Source: Plazaster borealis
Taxonomy: Eukaryota > Echinodermata > Asteroidea > Forcipulatida > Labidiasteridae
Reading direction: 5' to 3'
DNA: 64,000 nucleotides
Assembly (NCBI GenBank): GCA_021014325.1
Contig: CM037457.1
Coordinates: 5,624,721 to 5,688,720 of the forward strand
Under the pieces are notes generated by a model. The model was not told the origin of the DNA. It did no database searches and saw only the letters and a list, made by a program, of their open reading frames with translations. The position numbers and the translations under genes were made by a program. Shown one piece after another: positions 23,862 through 34,274 of the stretch. Each line of letters opens with the position of its first letter. Position 1 is the stretch's first letter.

Positions 23862-24017
23862 TAGACCCTTCACATTACGACACCACAAGCTCAAACAGCA
23901 CCCTCACTGAGGTCAAAGGAAGACCAATCGTTGGCAGAGAGATGTGCGTGGCGCGTACGCGCTTGTACATTTCCACTGTTTGACCTCAGTGATGGCGGCC
24001 TATGCAAGGGGTCTATA
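23862..24017. repeat. inverted-repeat element with ATAGACCCCTT ends
   Basis: CATAGACCCTTCACATTACG on the left and GCAAGGGGTCTATAC on the right are imperfect inverted copies, as are CTCACTGAGGTCAAA and TTTGACCTCAGTGA inside. A related left end is at 48331-48375 (AATAGACCCCTTGCATTGGC). Confidence 0.6.
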
Positions 24018-24310
24018 CATTTAGTTTGTAGCTAAAGTGACGAAACAGAAAAACCTGCAAATTTAACTTCAAGCAAAAGCCTGAACCGTTCTCCATAAAA
24101 GAATAAGTTCCTTTTTTGAAATTACATTTGATGGATGGAGGATGCATAAATAAAAGGACTTTCTTTACAACAGTGAGGAGCCCCCTAAAAACTGTATTGA
24201 ACTTAAAACTAATATCAAGGCCTGCCTCTTCCTACAAAAAAAAATTCACACAAAAAATTCCTGCTTTGAAAGTTGTTTGGGGTAATGGATGGAAAGTGAG
24301 GACAACCTAC

Positions 24311-24638
24311 CCGCCCCTCCTGCTGGATGAGCGAGGCGGCTGCCTACAGAAGGGTTTTGGATGACTCTGGGTTGAGGTGGTGATGACATGGGTGACTTCT
24401 GGGGACTAGACAGGTCAACGCCCGTAAACTGACCGCCACTGCCGCTGCTGCCCTTGGCCGAGGTGCCGATCTGAATGGTTGCCGCTGCGTCTGATAGGGA
24501 CGGGCCGTCTCTCAGCATGTCACGCAGGTCTTGCTCGAAGGTGTCGTCTAGGTCGTCCTCAGGCTGGTAGTTGCCGTTCTCTGTGGTCATTGCTTGAATG
24601 GATGCTGGAGCTTCCTAATCCTAGAAGCTGATCTTCAC
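24311..24638 (-). CDS. ARFIP: arfaptin, first coding exon (N-terminal region)
   Basis: Arfaptins are BAR-domain (AH) proteins that bind GTP-loaded Arf/Arl1 and Rac at the trans-Golgi and help form secretory granules. This exon starts after a good acceptor (TTTCATTCTTCAG) at 24638, has a 48-nt 5' leader, an ATG at 24588-24590, and 93 codons plus one base up to donor GG|GTAGGT at 24310. The encoded start has an acidic stretch (EDDLDDTFEQDLRDML) followed by DGPSLSDA; human ARFIP2 has an acidic stretch leading to a similar GPNLNE motif in the same place. Later come Ser/Pro-rich residues and VGSRLAHPAGG, resembling the SRLAQ motif of ARFIP1. The AH domain is not in this exon. The divergent TIMM10B neighbour at 29804 supports the call. 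The acceptor shows that the leader continues in at least one upstream untranslated exon. Confidence 0.75.
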
Positions 24639-24639
24639 C

Positions 24640-25600
24640 TGAAGAATGAAATCAAAGTCAGAATTGGTTTTTCGCTGGAATCTGCCATCTTGCTAAACGG
24701 CTGCCGTGCAAACAAAGCCATCTGAAATTCTTCTTAGGCCATCTAATGTGGACAGCTGGACGAGGCATACTGTGTTCCAAGCAAAATTGGGAAAGGGTAG
24801 ACATTTTCAAACTCTGCATTGAAAACGTAGCAATCTTGCGCTGTCACACAAGCCCATGTAACCGTCTACATCAACATCACATGGTGACAAAGCTTAAATA
24901 CCAAAACCAATGTCTTGAAAACCAAGAGTAGGGTCACGGCATAAAAATTAGCGAAACTGGGGGGGGTTTGGGGAGGGTGGGCGGGCGGCTAAGCATGAAA
25001 ATCACTTCTAAGGCAGTTCTAGCCTCACTTTTGGTGACAGGTGTCACAGAATCTGATGAAGAATCAATGCACCATCAAGTCAGACACTTTATTCATGAAG
25101 GGCAAGAAATTAGAATATTTTATCTCAAAAGGGAACGACTGTGACTTCTCAAAAAGGGCACCAATGCAAAGCCAATGGGGCTGTACTGAATTATTGAATA
25201 CCCACATGTATTATTTCTACTAGTTCTAGACAGATTTCTGGGTTGAGCTTATTCAATAGATAAAGGACACTGTAAATGTTACTAGTACCTGACAGAGGGT
25301 TTAACTGTTGATCCATTAATCATGAAAAGAATAAACATGCTTGAAAGTACTGTACTGCTAATGCACTAAGTAATCACATCTCACGAACATGTGTGTAAAT
25401 ATTTACAGTAGGCCTATAACAGGTAAAATGTGCAGGTTACATACAATTTCAGGCCTTGGATAGGGAAATTTTATTTTTATTTTCCACACCTTTGTAGTGG
25501 TACTATTTTCCTGAGGGGTAGCCTATGTGTGTGCATCTCTTCAGACGTTGTTTAATAATTTAGGCAACCCGTTAATTTAAAACAAATAAGAAATTTAATA
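24640..25600. other. arfaptin 5' intron, nothing recognised
   Basis: AT-rich, with a G-rich tract at 24958-24990 on the plus strand. No exon with splice signals was identified; the arfaptin untranslated first exon should lie further right. Confidence 0.4.
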
Positions 25601-25607
25601 AACTTAA

Positions 25608-26426
25608 AGGGTCTGTATACGTTTGGTAATTAGTCATAAACTTAATGGCAATAAAAACTTACTTGGTAAGAAGTACAGCAGCTTAGGATAGTTTTTAGCA
25701 TTTTGAGAAACATTTCACTTTGAGGTAATGTGTTAATGGAAAAAGATATATCAGTTTCTATCCAACAAAATTTGAATCCGAGAAGCATTTCTGTCAGAAA
25801 CGTTTCTCAGATTGTGTATTCCAATTGCAGATTATTCTTTCTGCGTGGACATAACCGCTCCAGATTTTTGGCAATATCTCAAAAAGTACCACTCTTTGAA
25901 ACGAAATTTTCACAGGTTAGTTTTATGGTATAGGCCTACATGTATATCTACAACTACATCAGGGCTTGAATTTGACACAGGCCCCAGCCCCCAGGCCAGT
26001 GATTTTAGTGTCGGGCCAGTACACTCATGACCGGACAAGTCCGACAGTCTTGTGCTTTTCAATTGAATAACAATACCTCACTGTGTAATGGTTTGTGTAA
26101 TATCTCAACACAAACGAATTATGTTCAAATGTTGACTTTGGGTCTGATAAATTACCTTTCAATTCAATGAGTAATCATTTACAACAATGTATACCATTAA
26201 AACTAATGAGATCAATCTTCTCTTACATGTCTTAGTGCTTGTTCATATGAAAGCAATTCTCATTTTGAATCTGCATGGTCTTGTAAAAAAAATGTCCGGT
26301 CTAGTAAGTATTTTGATCTACAAGCCCAGCGGTCTCGTGGATTTTCCCCCCAAATTCGAGCCCTGCTACATGTATGAAGGATTGAAACAAACAGCGAGGT
26401 TCCAATAACCAAACGTAAGAATCCCT
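25608..26426. mobile_element. Kolobok-like MITE (AGGG...TTTGGTAATT family, copy 2) carrying a nested element
   Basis: Flanked by TTAA at 25604-25607 and 26427-26430. Left end AGGGTCTGTATACGTTTGG; right end CCAAACGTAAGAATCCCT. A hAT-like element occupies 25960-26365. Without it the host is about 410 bp, matching the related element at 21546-22027. The TTAA duplication flanking both sides of the composite shows the insertion order. Confidence 0.85.
25960..26365. mobile_element. CAGGGCTCGAA-ended element, hAT-like (copy 2, nested)
   Basis: Starts CAGGGCTTGAATTTG and ends CAAATTCGAGCCCTG; CTACAT is found immediately outside both ends, the best evidence here for a target duplication of about six bases. 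Interior GGCCAGTGATTTTAGTGTC matches copies 1 and 3. Confidence 0.8.
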
Positions 26427-26429
26427 TTA

Positions 26430-27920
26430 ACACCTTGCTTTTCACATTTTCACCACCTATGGACATCTGGCAATAAATCTAGTTAGCTAACATGGTGACT
26501 TGTTTTGGAACACTTCCATCGGGAAACCTTATGTCCAAGGGGAACATTTTGAAAGTGAGGCAACTCTGCGCTTTGTCTCTTTGCCCTTTGCAATTCCTAA
26601 TGTACTGTACAATGTGCTTTGAAATTCCATGTATCGTGTTTAATGTACCAGGGCTTGAATTACGAGAAAATCTCCACTCGGGTCTTTCAGCTCAGAATTT
26701 TCTGAAAGTATTTTTTACAAAGGCTCAAAATCATTGTAAAAGATCGTAATGTACAAACGCTGAACTTTCAGGATGAGGTTTGCACTTGAAACTGGACCCA
26801 GGCCTGTTGTTCAGTGAATATTTCGAAACCTGTGTTCATTGACCCCTTGCCCGATACGAAACGCACCTCCAAAAAAATGTGCGTTTGCCATTTCCGCCAG
26901 TTTGGGTATCAACTCCCTTGCGTACATTTCTACTCCCAAAATGGTGGACAGGATAGGCACGTGTAAGTGCGCTTCAAGTTGTGAAATGGGCCAAAACTAT
27001 AGTTTGCAAAAAAATTGTACCTACTAATACTATGTAACATGTACGCTCAGAGAGTGTACATGTGCATGTAGAAACTGCTGTGCTTGCTAAGTTGAACCTT
27101 CACAACACATGTGATGGGATGAGTCAGCATCCATATTGGTGTCATGGTTGAGGTGGGATGGTGTTATATTATTACAGAATCTCATTTCATTCATATCATT
27201 TATACTGACATGACCGATGTTCATCACACAAGTATTCATGAAGCCCAATCTCTTTATATTGAAATGAACACACAGTAGTTCATTGTAATAAATTAATCTT
27301 ATGTACACAGTGTTTGCATGATAAAGCACTTTTATATATGTCATTCATTTACGTACTGTGTGGTAAAATACTGTGTGTAAAGTTAATGCAACTGATTGCA
27401 AAAAAAAGCCTATATCAACAACATAAAATTATAAGCACTTATTAAAAACAAACTACTACTTTATGAATAGGCGATACACATTGTTCATTCTGGTACGTGT
27501 TTAATACCTAATGCAACTGTGCATGCGCCAAATTTGACGATTGTCCCAACTACATAATGTACTAGTGTATACTGTATACATTGTATACAACCCTAACTGT
27601 CCTGATCCCGGGTAGTTCAAAATCAACCAGCAGATTTGGATGATTTTGGAGGATTGAGGCAGTCTGGATCCAACTTGTACATATTTCTGAAACTCATATT
27701 TTTGATTGATTTGGGAGGATTGAAGCCGTTTCCTGTAGGGAGCAATGTGTGCAACTGTACATGTATATTTATCAAACAAACGGTTCAATTCAAAAAAATC
27801 ATTAAGATAAAACCATTTAGAATGCCCCAGATTGCCCAGTTATGCTTTTAAAACCAAAGGTCAACACCAAGTAAAAACTATTCCTCGTTTCAATATAGCG
27901 TACTAAGACCATCTAAAATT
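26430..27920. other. non-coding stretch, nothing recognised
   Basis: No exon with plausible splice sites. Short ACATGTAC-type palindromes occur near 27040-27070. At 27620-27740 two GATTT-GG-GGATTGA blocks form a diverged direct repeat. Confidence 0.4.
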
Positions 27921-27924
27921 GTGT

Positions 27925-28065
27925 GCTTTGTTTGATTCCGTTGGACCGAGGACAATACTAGCATACTGATCACGCTTTACTTGGGATACAGGCATACCAC
28001 TATTCAGAGTCAACCAGTTTGGCTGTTGAGTCACCACATGGTGCTGGATTTTGTAAGAGTAACAA
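27925..28065. repeat. dispersed repeat, pair with 19607-19740
   Basis: Same order of shared blocks as 19607-19740, including TTGATTCCGTTGGACCGAGG and TGTTGAGTCACCACATGGTG. Unclassified. Confidence 0.6.
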
Positions 28066-28194
28066 CATCCTAATAAATCACTCAAGCTTCAATCTACCTA
28101 GTCTAGGGAGGACTTGGAGAAGTTGAATATAGCGCTAATACTACAGTGGATATTTACTCATCTCATGTTAACTGCTTGCCAGTGTTTTTGTGAG

Positions 28195-28295
28195 GTTTAG
28201 GAAGTTTTTCCGGTAGTTTTCTTTGTTTTTCCTGTAGTTTTCCAGTATTTTCCAGTATTTTTTGTGTAATTTTCTGATGTTTTCCAGTATAACAG
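28195..28295. repeat. degenerate TTTTCC-GTAGTTTTC tandem repeat
   Basis: Short units of the type TTTTCCAGTA / TTTTCCTGTAG recur about seven times. Low complexity, no coding interpretation. Confidence 0.6.
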
Positions 28296-28363
28296 TAACA
28301 CTGCTACTACAACTAGGTTACTAGGCTTGCATTCTTGGCAAAATTTAATGCTGTGAACATGGT

Positions 28364-28935
28364 AATGTTCCGCCCCAACTTGACAATCGCCCCAACTATA
28401 GTTGGGACTGGGCCCAATTACTTTTGGGGCGCCCCAATAGTTGGGTTCATTCACAGTACCGCAGTAAATACAGGGTACCATCAGAGCCAGTCTCCCCATC
28501 CCCCATCCACACTGCTGGCTGTCATAGTTAACAAAAACTCCTATGGATTGGCGTCTGGCCGGTGGGGTGGCCGGGTAGGGCGTAGTTAAGTCGATGCATG
28601 TGTTGGAGTGATGGATTCTTCACAAGTTTTTCTTGAGTTTTGCCATGAAATTACAGCGTTTCACGTACAAGCCCATTGACAAATTGCCATTGTAAGTCAA
28701 GAAAAACTTGAGAAAATCAGCAACAGGAACATGCTTATGTTTGTTAAGCTAAACAAGGTTTGAAATAAAAAACCTTGATAAATTCTTCCGTTTACGCCGA
28801 TCGATCATGGTTATCGCTTTCGTGGAGGCTATCCTGTAGAGCTCTAGGGGCGGTCATAGTTGGACCCCCCCAACTGTCACACTCAAGTTGAGTCCCAACT
28901 ATTGTTGGGACGATTGTCAAGTTGAGGTGGAACAT
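28364..28935. mobile_element. inverted-repeat element with AATGTTCCGCCCCAACTTG ends
   Basis: Left arm AATGTTCCGCCCCAACTTGA plus CAATCGCCCCAACTATAG is inverted at the right as CTATTGTTGGGACGATTG plus TCAAGTTGAGGTGGAACATT. Arms are 40-50 bp. Inside, CAAGTTTTTCTTGAGTTTTG (28623-28642) is inverted at 28697-28716, so two inverted pairs are stacked. About 572 bp; no ORF of note. Confidence 0.75.
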
Positions 28936-29204
28936 TCACAATAACACTGACTTGTGACTTTTTTCCAAAGTATTCATTGACAAGATTTTTAAAATGAGTT
29001 ATTTATGCCTAGCTAGGCTCACTATTTTGGGCTACAGATCATGGTAGTTACATCGTCATGACTGTTGCACTCACTCTCACTCTCAGCTCTGCCAAGACAT
29101 CCAAGTTTTAAAAAGTTGGTGTTACCTATTTATTTTGGCAAGCACAAAATACATAGCTGCTATAAGGGGTCATCACGACTAGGCTAGCCCACTACCGTCC
29201 TATC

Positions 29205-29609
29205 CTACAGCAGTTTATGAGTTAACGTGAACGGAAGATCTGGGGGTTTTAATACGACGATGTTTTCCACATTATGCTTACCAATATCGTGTACACTTTG
29301 AGGTAAATATACTAGCACGTAGTCCAAAGAGGTGGCCGAACTTCTGCCGCCTGGAGAAAGAATTGCAAAGTCTGGAAAAACGCTTTTTAATTCATCCCAA
29401 AATAATTTCTTACCAGGCTCCTGGGCATCACTGACTTTCCGCAGAGGAGCAGCAATCGTGACGTGTGATGTTGTCAACATCCGGGAACTCTTGTCTGCTG
29501 CAATTTTATTTTCACTGGTAACCACATTACAAAAATTAAAAGTACATGTATGGGACCAGTCAAGACTGTGTCTGGTTCCCAGTCTCAAACACACGTAAAG
29601 AAAACGCAT
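29205..29609 (-). CDS. unrecognised 134-codon ORF between arfaptin and TIMM10B
   Basis: An uninterrupted minus-strand frame starting at an ATG about 195 bp from the TIMM10B start, in the opposite direction. The composition looks protein-like (DELKSVFPDFAILSPG, TSLDYVLVYLPQSV, IVVLKPPDLP), without low complexity or repeats. An internal Met (MLTTSHVTIAAP) could be an alternative start. I do not recognise the family. It may be a small independent gene sharing the TIMM10B promoter, a coding or leader exon of the arfaptin transcript, or a chance frame: an 88-codon frame is open on the opposite strand over 29332-29598. No transmembrane segment or catalytic motif is apparent. Confidence 0.4.
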   Translation of the reverse strand: MRFLYVCLRLGTRHSLDWSHTCTFNFCNVVTSENKIAADKSSRMLTTSHVTIAAPLRKVSDAQEPGKKLFWDELKSVFPDFAILSPGGRSSATSLDYVLVYLPQSVHDIGKHNVENIVVLKPPDLPFTLTHKLL

Positions 29610-29803
29610 ACGTTTGTTTACACAATATCAGAAAAGCAGACGACAAGATACATAAGATATGAAACTGCATTCTTCCTAATTCGTATTTCTTTATTTATTA
29701 ACTACAGCTTTAGAGTTTGATCTTACTAGTCATTTTAGTGATACAACTGTAAACGTGAAAAAGTAACTTGCTGTTGTGAAACCATAATATAAATCAATTG
29801 AAA
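29610..29803. promoter_or_regulatory. putative bidirectional promoter
   Basis: This 194-bp interval lies between the divergent 29609 ORF start (minus) and the TIMM10B ATG (plus). No TATA box at a credible distance or CpG-rich core is evident; the call rests only on gene arrangement. Confidence 0.35.
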
Positions 29804-29827
29804 ATGGAGGATTATGCCAGACGAAAT
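29804..29827 (+). CDS. TIMM10B: TIMM10B exon 1
   Basis: ATG in context AAAATGG, eight codons (MEDYARRN), then donor GTGAGT. Too short to be found as an ORF; chosen because it is the closest upstream ATG with a strong phase-0 donor that restores a normal small-Tim N-terminus. Confidence 0.8.
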
Positions 29828-32800
29828 GTGAGTAGTTCTAGTTGAAATTGAATTGAATGATGAACCACCATATTGCTCGTTCGTGTCGACTTGCACTTGC
29901 AATTGGACTTCCACTGGAACATGCCATTGGCAAAACTATCTGATCTACTTAAATTTTAATATCGTAAATTTGTCTTGTTGGAAATGACTGACACTGTGTG
30001 GAATATTATTCAGGCAACAGGGCTGGGATTTCAAGAGAATCGCTACACTAAGCACTAGCTAGCTAGACAACAGGACTTAATTTAATTTGTTTTATTTTAT
30101 TAAATACTTTTATAGCTCATATCCGAAATAATTTACAAGAAATAGTAAATTTTGCTTTAAAAACAAAAAATTCTTGTTGAAGTTATTTTGGAAAAACCTT
30201 AATAAAACTAAAAAAGTCTGTATATATTGTGCAGGTACTGAACATGCGCATTGGGGGACTTTGTAGTTGTACCATTTATGAATTTCTGACTTTATGTCCC
30301 TTTTTAAAAACTCACGAGTCATTGGATTGGGAGTCAAAAATCAGAAAAAGATAGATAGGTTTAAATGTAGGACTAGGAGTAAACTTTTAGTAATAGTAAT
30401 TATTAAAAGAATAATAATATTCTTTACTAGGGATGAAAAAAAGGACAGTTTTAGCAGGGATTCAAATGCAGAGTGTGTCGGTTGATAAGCGGGAGGCATT
30501 TCACTGAGCTACACAACAATGATCAAAAGTCTTATTTAAAGGCAATGGATATGTTTGGTAATTGTCAAAGACCAGTAGTCTCACTTGGTGTATTGCAACA
30601 TGCATAAAATAACAAACCTGTGAAAATTTGGGCTCAATTGGTCATCGAGGTTGCAAGAAAATAATGAAAGAAAAAACACCCTTGTTGCACAAATTTGTGT
30701 GCTTTCAGATGCCTGAGAAAGGCTTCAGGGCTGAAGTCTTTCTTAGATTCAAATATTTTAGTGAGGAATTACCTCTTTCTCAAAAACTACTTAACTTCAG
30801 AGGGAGTCATTTCTCACAAAACTATCGACAGCTCTCCGTTGCTCGTTACCAAGTAAGTTTTTATGCTAACATATATATTTTGAGTAATTACCAAACGTGT
30901 CCAGTGCCTTTAAAAAAAGATACAGTTCGTCATTAACATTAGCCATTAGGCCTATAGTAAATCTAGAAAAGTATCCTACCTATACTATTTGGATGAACAT
31001 TAGACTGCAGTGCAGGAATTGTTCTCAGGTTACTGGCCGAGTCAGACAAAAAATTCAAATAATCCAGAGGTTGTTGGTTCAAATCCCGCTCCAGTCAATT
31101 TGTCTTTGTTCGAACCCCAAATTATGAAAATTTATAAATACTGATCTTATCTTCAGCTGAAGGATTTCTTATCGATGTACAACCAGTTTACGGAGGTCTG
31201 TTTCAACCACTGTGTGCAGAACTTCAACTACAGACACGTGGTCCCCGAGGAGGTGAATATGGTCCCCATTACTCATTAGACAGGGTCTCCAAGGTCAAAT
31301 TCAGTTTTATGATTCACTCAATTACAACTAGATAGAGTCCTTATGAAAGTGGGGGAACAAATTAAGTCTCCAACCTCGCATTAAAGGCACTGAACACATT
31401 TGGTAATTGTCAAAGACCAGTGTTCTCACTTGGTGTATCCCAACATATGCATAAAATAACAAGCCTGTGAAAATTTGGGCTCAATTGGTCATCAAAGTTG
31501 CAAGAAAATGATGAAAGAAAAAACACCCTTGTTGTACAATTGTGTGCTTTCAGATAGGAATAAAAACTTCTTGCAAGAAGTTTTTATTTTTTTAGTGAGA
31601 AATTACCTTTTCAGCTGTACCTCTTTCTCAAAAACTACGTTACTTCAGAGGGAGTCGTTTCCTACAATGTTTTATCCTATCAATAGCTCTCCGTTGCTTG
31701 TTACCAAGTAAGTTTTTATGCTAATATTTGTTTTGAGTCATTACCAAACATGTACGATACCTTTAAAATGGTTTTAAAATGTCATTTTATACCTTTAAAA
31801 TGGTTTTAAAATGTCATTTTATTTTACTCTCTTTTAGAGCAAAACATTGGATATCAACAACAAATGGGCTGTACATTACAAACAGGAATTTTTGCATCAG
31901 TCGAAAAATCAAATACAATGCCCTTTTGATTGAATATCATCAATATTTATGATGAACTAAAAAAAAATTGTACAAAAATGTACAGACCCATATATTGGAA
32001 ATGTGACATCATTGGATGTTTAAGATGTTGACAAAATTCGCATTGGAAGGGTATCAAATACAGTGGCATTTTACACTGTTTTAATGTGAGGTTAGAGACT
32101 TTAAATTGTTTCTCCACTTCTATAAAGGACTCTGTTTGAAAATGAGTGCATCACAAAACTGAATTTGACCTTGGAGCCCCCCCCCCCTAAAGCATTATTA
32201 ATAATATGATAGGGAAGTTCTTGGATGATGAAAGCTTCTGCAGGGTTGGGGTTGGATGAATTGGATAACATTAATTTGCGATGATCATAACCCTTCGGTT
32301 CCTGATGAGAGGAGTATGATCATTCATACGAGGATAAACTTATAATTTGCCAAGCCTTCAATCCGACTTTGTTTGCACTTGCTTACCTAGCCATGTGTTA
32401 TCACTTATCCATTTCCAAAATTAAGTCACTTTACCAGATTTAATCGTTATTTTTCCTTAATCCTTTTACACTTGGTAACATTTTTCCAGTGAGTTGTCCA
32501 ACCATTTAAAACCATTCAGCTGGATGGGTTTTGTATGGTGGCGCAGCTGTGCACAGAACTGTGTACATGCACATCTGTGTGTTGTGTAGATGCATTTACC
32601 TAATGGTAGCTGGCATAGTTTAGCTATCATTCAAAACCACAGTTGGTACCAGTTCACATTCAAGAAACTCCTCAAATCTCATCTGTTTAGGCAGGCTTAC
32701 TAATCATTCATGCTATATAAATAACTTGATTGATCGTTTGGGTAACATTGATTGGTCAGACAGTAGGAGGGTTAATCAAGTCAAATACCTATCAACCTAC

Positions 32801-33587
32801 CCACTCTGAAAATTACTTACCGGTACCTCCAGGAAAAAAACCACTGCAGGCAAGCTACCAAGCTTTTAGATGAAGCCAGTGCGCTTTAAAATTTGTGACG
32901 ATAGTTTGCACGTGTGGCAGACAAAATTTACTGTCTTGGATGATTAAATTTATGTTTACACTTGAAAGTGGTTTGGGACTTGTGGGTTTAGGAGGATTCA
33001 AAGAGTTCTTGTATACTTTTACCTTGATCAGAACTTCTTCTCCTTATACGGATATCAATGTCTTGAATTTGGAAATCCTCGGGGGGGAAAACACCTGCAT
33101 TTGTGGAGTGGAAAGCTTTGATAATTTAGCAAGGCAATTCTCTTTAAAAAAAAAGATTCTGTATGATATTTTTGAATTTTTTCATCAGAGCAGTGATTTC
33201 AATCTGTTTTCACAGGAAGCATGTGCCAACAGATGCGCCGAGAAACTAATCAATGTAAACCACCGTCTCATTTCTGTCTATATGGAGATCAATCCCTTAC
33301 ATAAACAAGCAGCGGCCCTTGAAGCATCACAGACTGCCGAGGCAGCTACCCAAGCAACAACAGCCCCACCAAACACCCCGCTCAACCTCGCGGGGCAGGT
33401 GCAGGCCGTCTTTGGCCCAGACACTGTTGTAACTGATGGTTCTTCCCAAGCACTTGATAGTGCAAATGATGTCATGAATCCTGTGGACAGTAACCTAGAA
33501 GGTATAAATACAAGTCACGGGACCAGTCTCGAAAACAGTACTCTGAACACCAGTAGTGACAGTACAGAAGAGAGTGCAATGTCATAG
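29804..33587 (+). CDS. TIMM10B: TIMM10B, small Tim chaperone of the mitochondrial TIM22 complex
   Basis: Complete gene in three exons: 29804-29827, 31157-31252 and 33216-33587, all joined in phase 0, giving 163 residues. Small Tims escort hydrophobic carrier precursors across the intermembrane space; Tim10b links the Tim9-Tim10 hexamer to the TIM22 translocase. The twin CX3C pair is present: CFNHC in exon 2 and CANRC in exon 3. It aligns with human TIMM10B over LKDFLSMYNQFTEVCF and, after the exon junction, EACANRCAEKLINVNHRL. The first junction falls after MEDYARRN, and the second sits between two Glu-rich residues, as I recall for the human gene. Human TIMM10B is about 103 residues; this protein has a tail of roughly 90 residues rich in Ser, Thr, Asn and Ala. 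Introns are 1.3 and 2.0 kb and hold MITEs and a LINE tail. Confidence 0.93.
30540..30909 (+). mobile_element. Kolobok-like MITE, AGGCA family (copy 2) in TIMM10B intron 1
   Basis: TTAA at 30536-30539 and 30910-30913. Ends AGGCAATGGATATGTTTGG and CAAACGTGTCCAGTGCCT. Unlike copies 1, 3, 4 and 5 its central hairpin is the AAAGGCTTCAGGGCTGAAG type, shared only with the 61614 copy. Confidence 0.88.
31025..31100 (+). repeat. tRNA-like box B fragment
   Basis: AGAGGTTGTTGGTTCAAATCCC resembles the T-arm and box B of a tRNA, without a matching acceptor stem or D-arm. A similar inverted fragment occurs at 30436-30515 (minus strand TAGCTCAGTG ... GAATCCC). Probably SINE debris. Confidence 0.4.
31157..31252 (+). 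CDS. TIMM10B: TIMM10B exon 2 (first CX3C)
   Basis: 32 codons between acceptor TATCTTCAG and donor GTGAAT. Encodes the first helix and the CFNHC cysteine motif, ending in VVPEE. Both boundaries are phase 0. Confidence 0.93.
31385..31762 (+). mobile_element. Kolobok-like MITE, AGGCA family (copy 3) in TIMM10B intron 2
   Basis: TTAA at 31381-31384 and 31763-31766. Ends AGGCACTGAACACATTTGG and CCAAACATGTACGATACCT. Central palindrome of the CTTGCAAG type. It lies 475 bp from copy 2, with TIMM10B exon 2 between them. Confidence 0.88.
31767..32640. other. TIMM10B intron 2, mostly unrecognised
   Basis: AT-rich sequence with a direct repeat TACCTTTAAAATGG immediately after the MITE and a C run at 32178-32187. 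No other element boundary identified. Confidence 0.4.
32653..32715 (+). mobile_element. non-LTR retrotransposon 3' coding remnant
   Basis: The plus strand reads FKKLLKSHLFRQAY followed by a stop. This is the typical C-terminal phrase of reverse transcriptases of CR1/L2/jockey-like LINEs. No longer RT sequence is attached. Confidence 0.5.
33216..33587 (+). CDS. TIMM10B: TIMM10B exon 3 (second CX3C and extended tail)
   Basis: Follows acceptor CTGTTTTCACAG and encodes 123 residues plus stop. The first ~30 residues (CANRC, then EKLINVNHRLISVYMEI) complete the small-Tim fold. The rest, from about 33310, is Ala/Thr/Pro then Ser/Asn/Thr-rich with no cysteine and no aromatic residues after the early part of the tail, so probably disordered. 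Confidence 0.95.
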   Translation, partial: EACANRCAEKLINVNHRLISVYMEINPLHKQAAALEASQTAEAATQATTAPPNTPLNLAGQVQAVFGPDTVVTDGSSQALDSANDVMNPVDSNLEGINTSHGTSLENSTLNTSSDSTEESAMS

Positions 33588-34040
33588 CACTTGGACATTT
33601 GTGGGGTTTTTCAAAAGGAGATGCTGCTTGGTTCAAGCATATTTCTGTGTTGATTGCATGATGGTATCATACTGCACATTACGTAGCCACAGTTTCTTTG
33701 GATCTGTAAACATTCTGCTCTGGTTATTTTTACATCTCACACTGGTGTAACAATGTATGATGAAAAGGCAACACATTCATTTCAAAAAATTGTGAAATCT
33801 TCTCACTGGTTTTGTCCGAGATTTTGAGGATTCAGTACTGCATAACAACGTCAAACAGGGTTACCTTTTACTATACTTACATAGGAAAGAACATGACTCT
33901 CTTTTAACATTGGGGTTGATTAATAATGTGCCGAGGGTTAAAGGCGTTGGAGGTTTGGGTTTACACATTTAAGCAGACCTGAGGGAAATACATGTTATCA
34001 AAGAATAAGCATTGAAATAAAACATTATCACCCCAACTTT
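33588..34040 (+). terminator. TIMM10B 3' UTR and polyadenylation signal
   Basis: AATAAA at 34016-34021 is the first canonical signal after the stop, giving a 3' UTR of roughly 450 nt. A T/C-rich tract follows at 34038-34060, suitable as a downstream element. Confidence 0.6.
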
Positions 34041-34274
34041 ATCTTTTTTTCTTCTTCTTTTCTCCAAGGCCTCCATTTATACAAATCTGCTATACAAATG
34101 TGCTGCAAGAATACTTAATTTAAAAGGCATTACAATAAATGAAAAACAGGTTTTGTCGAGTATTTCAAAATCAGGACAAGGGTGACATTATACAAGATGC
34201 AAAAAATGGAAAGGAATACAAAAATAAAATGCTTAGTAATTTTATCCCCCCTTTTTTGTGTGTGTGTGTTTTAA

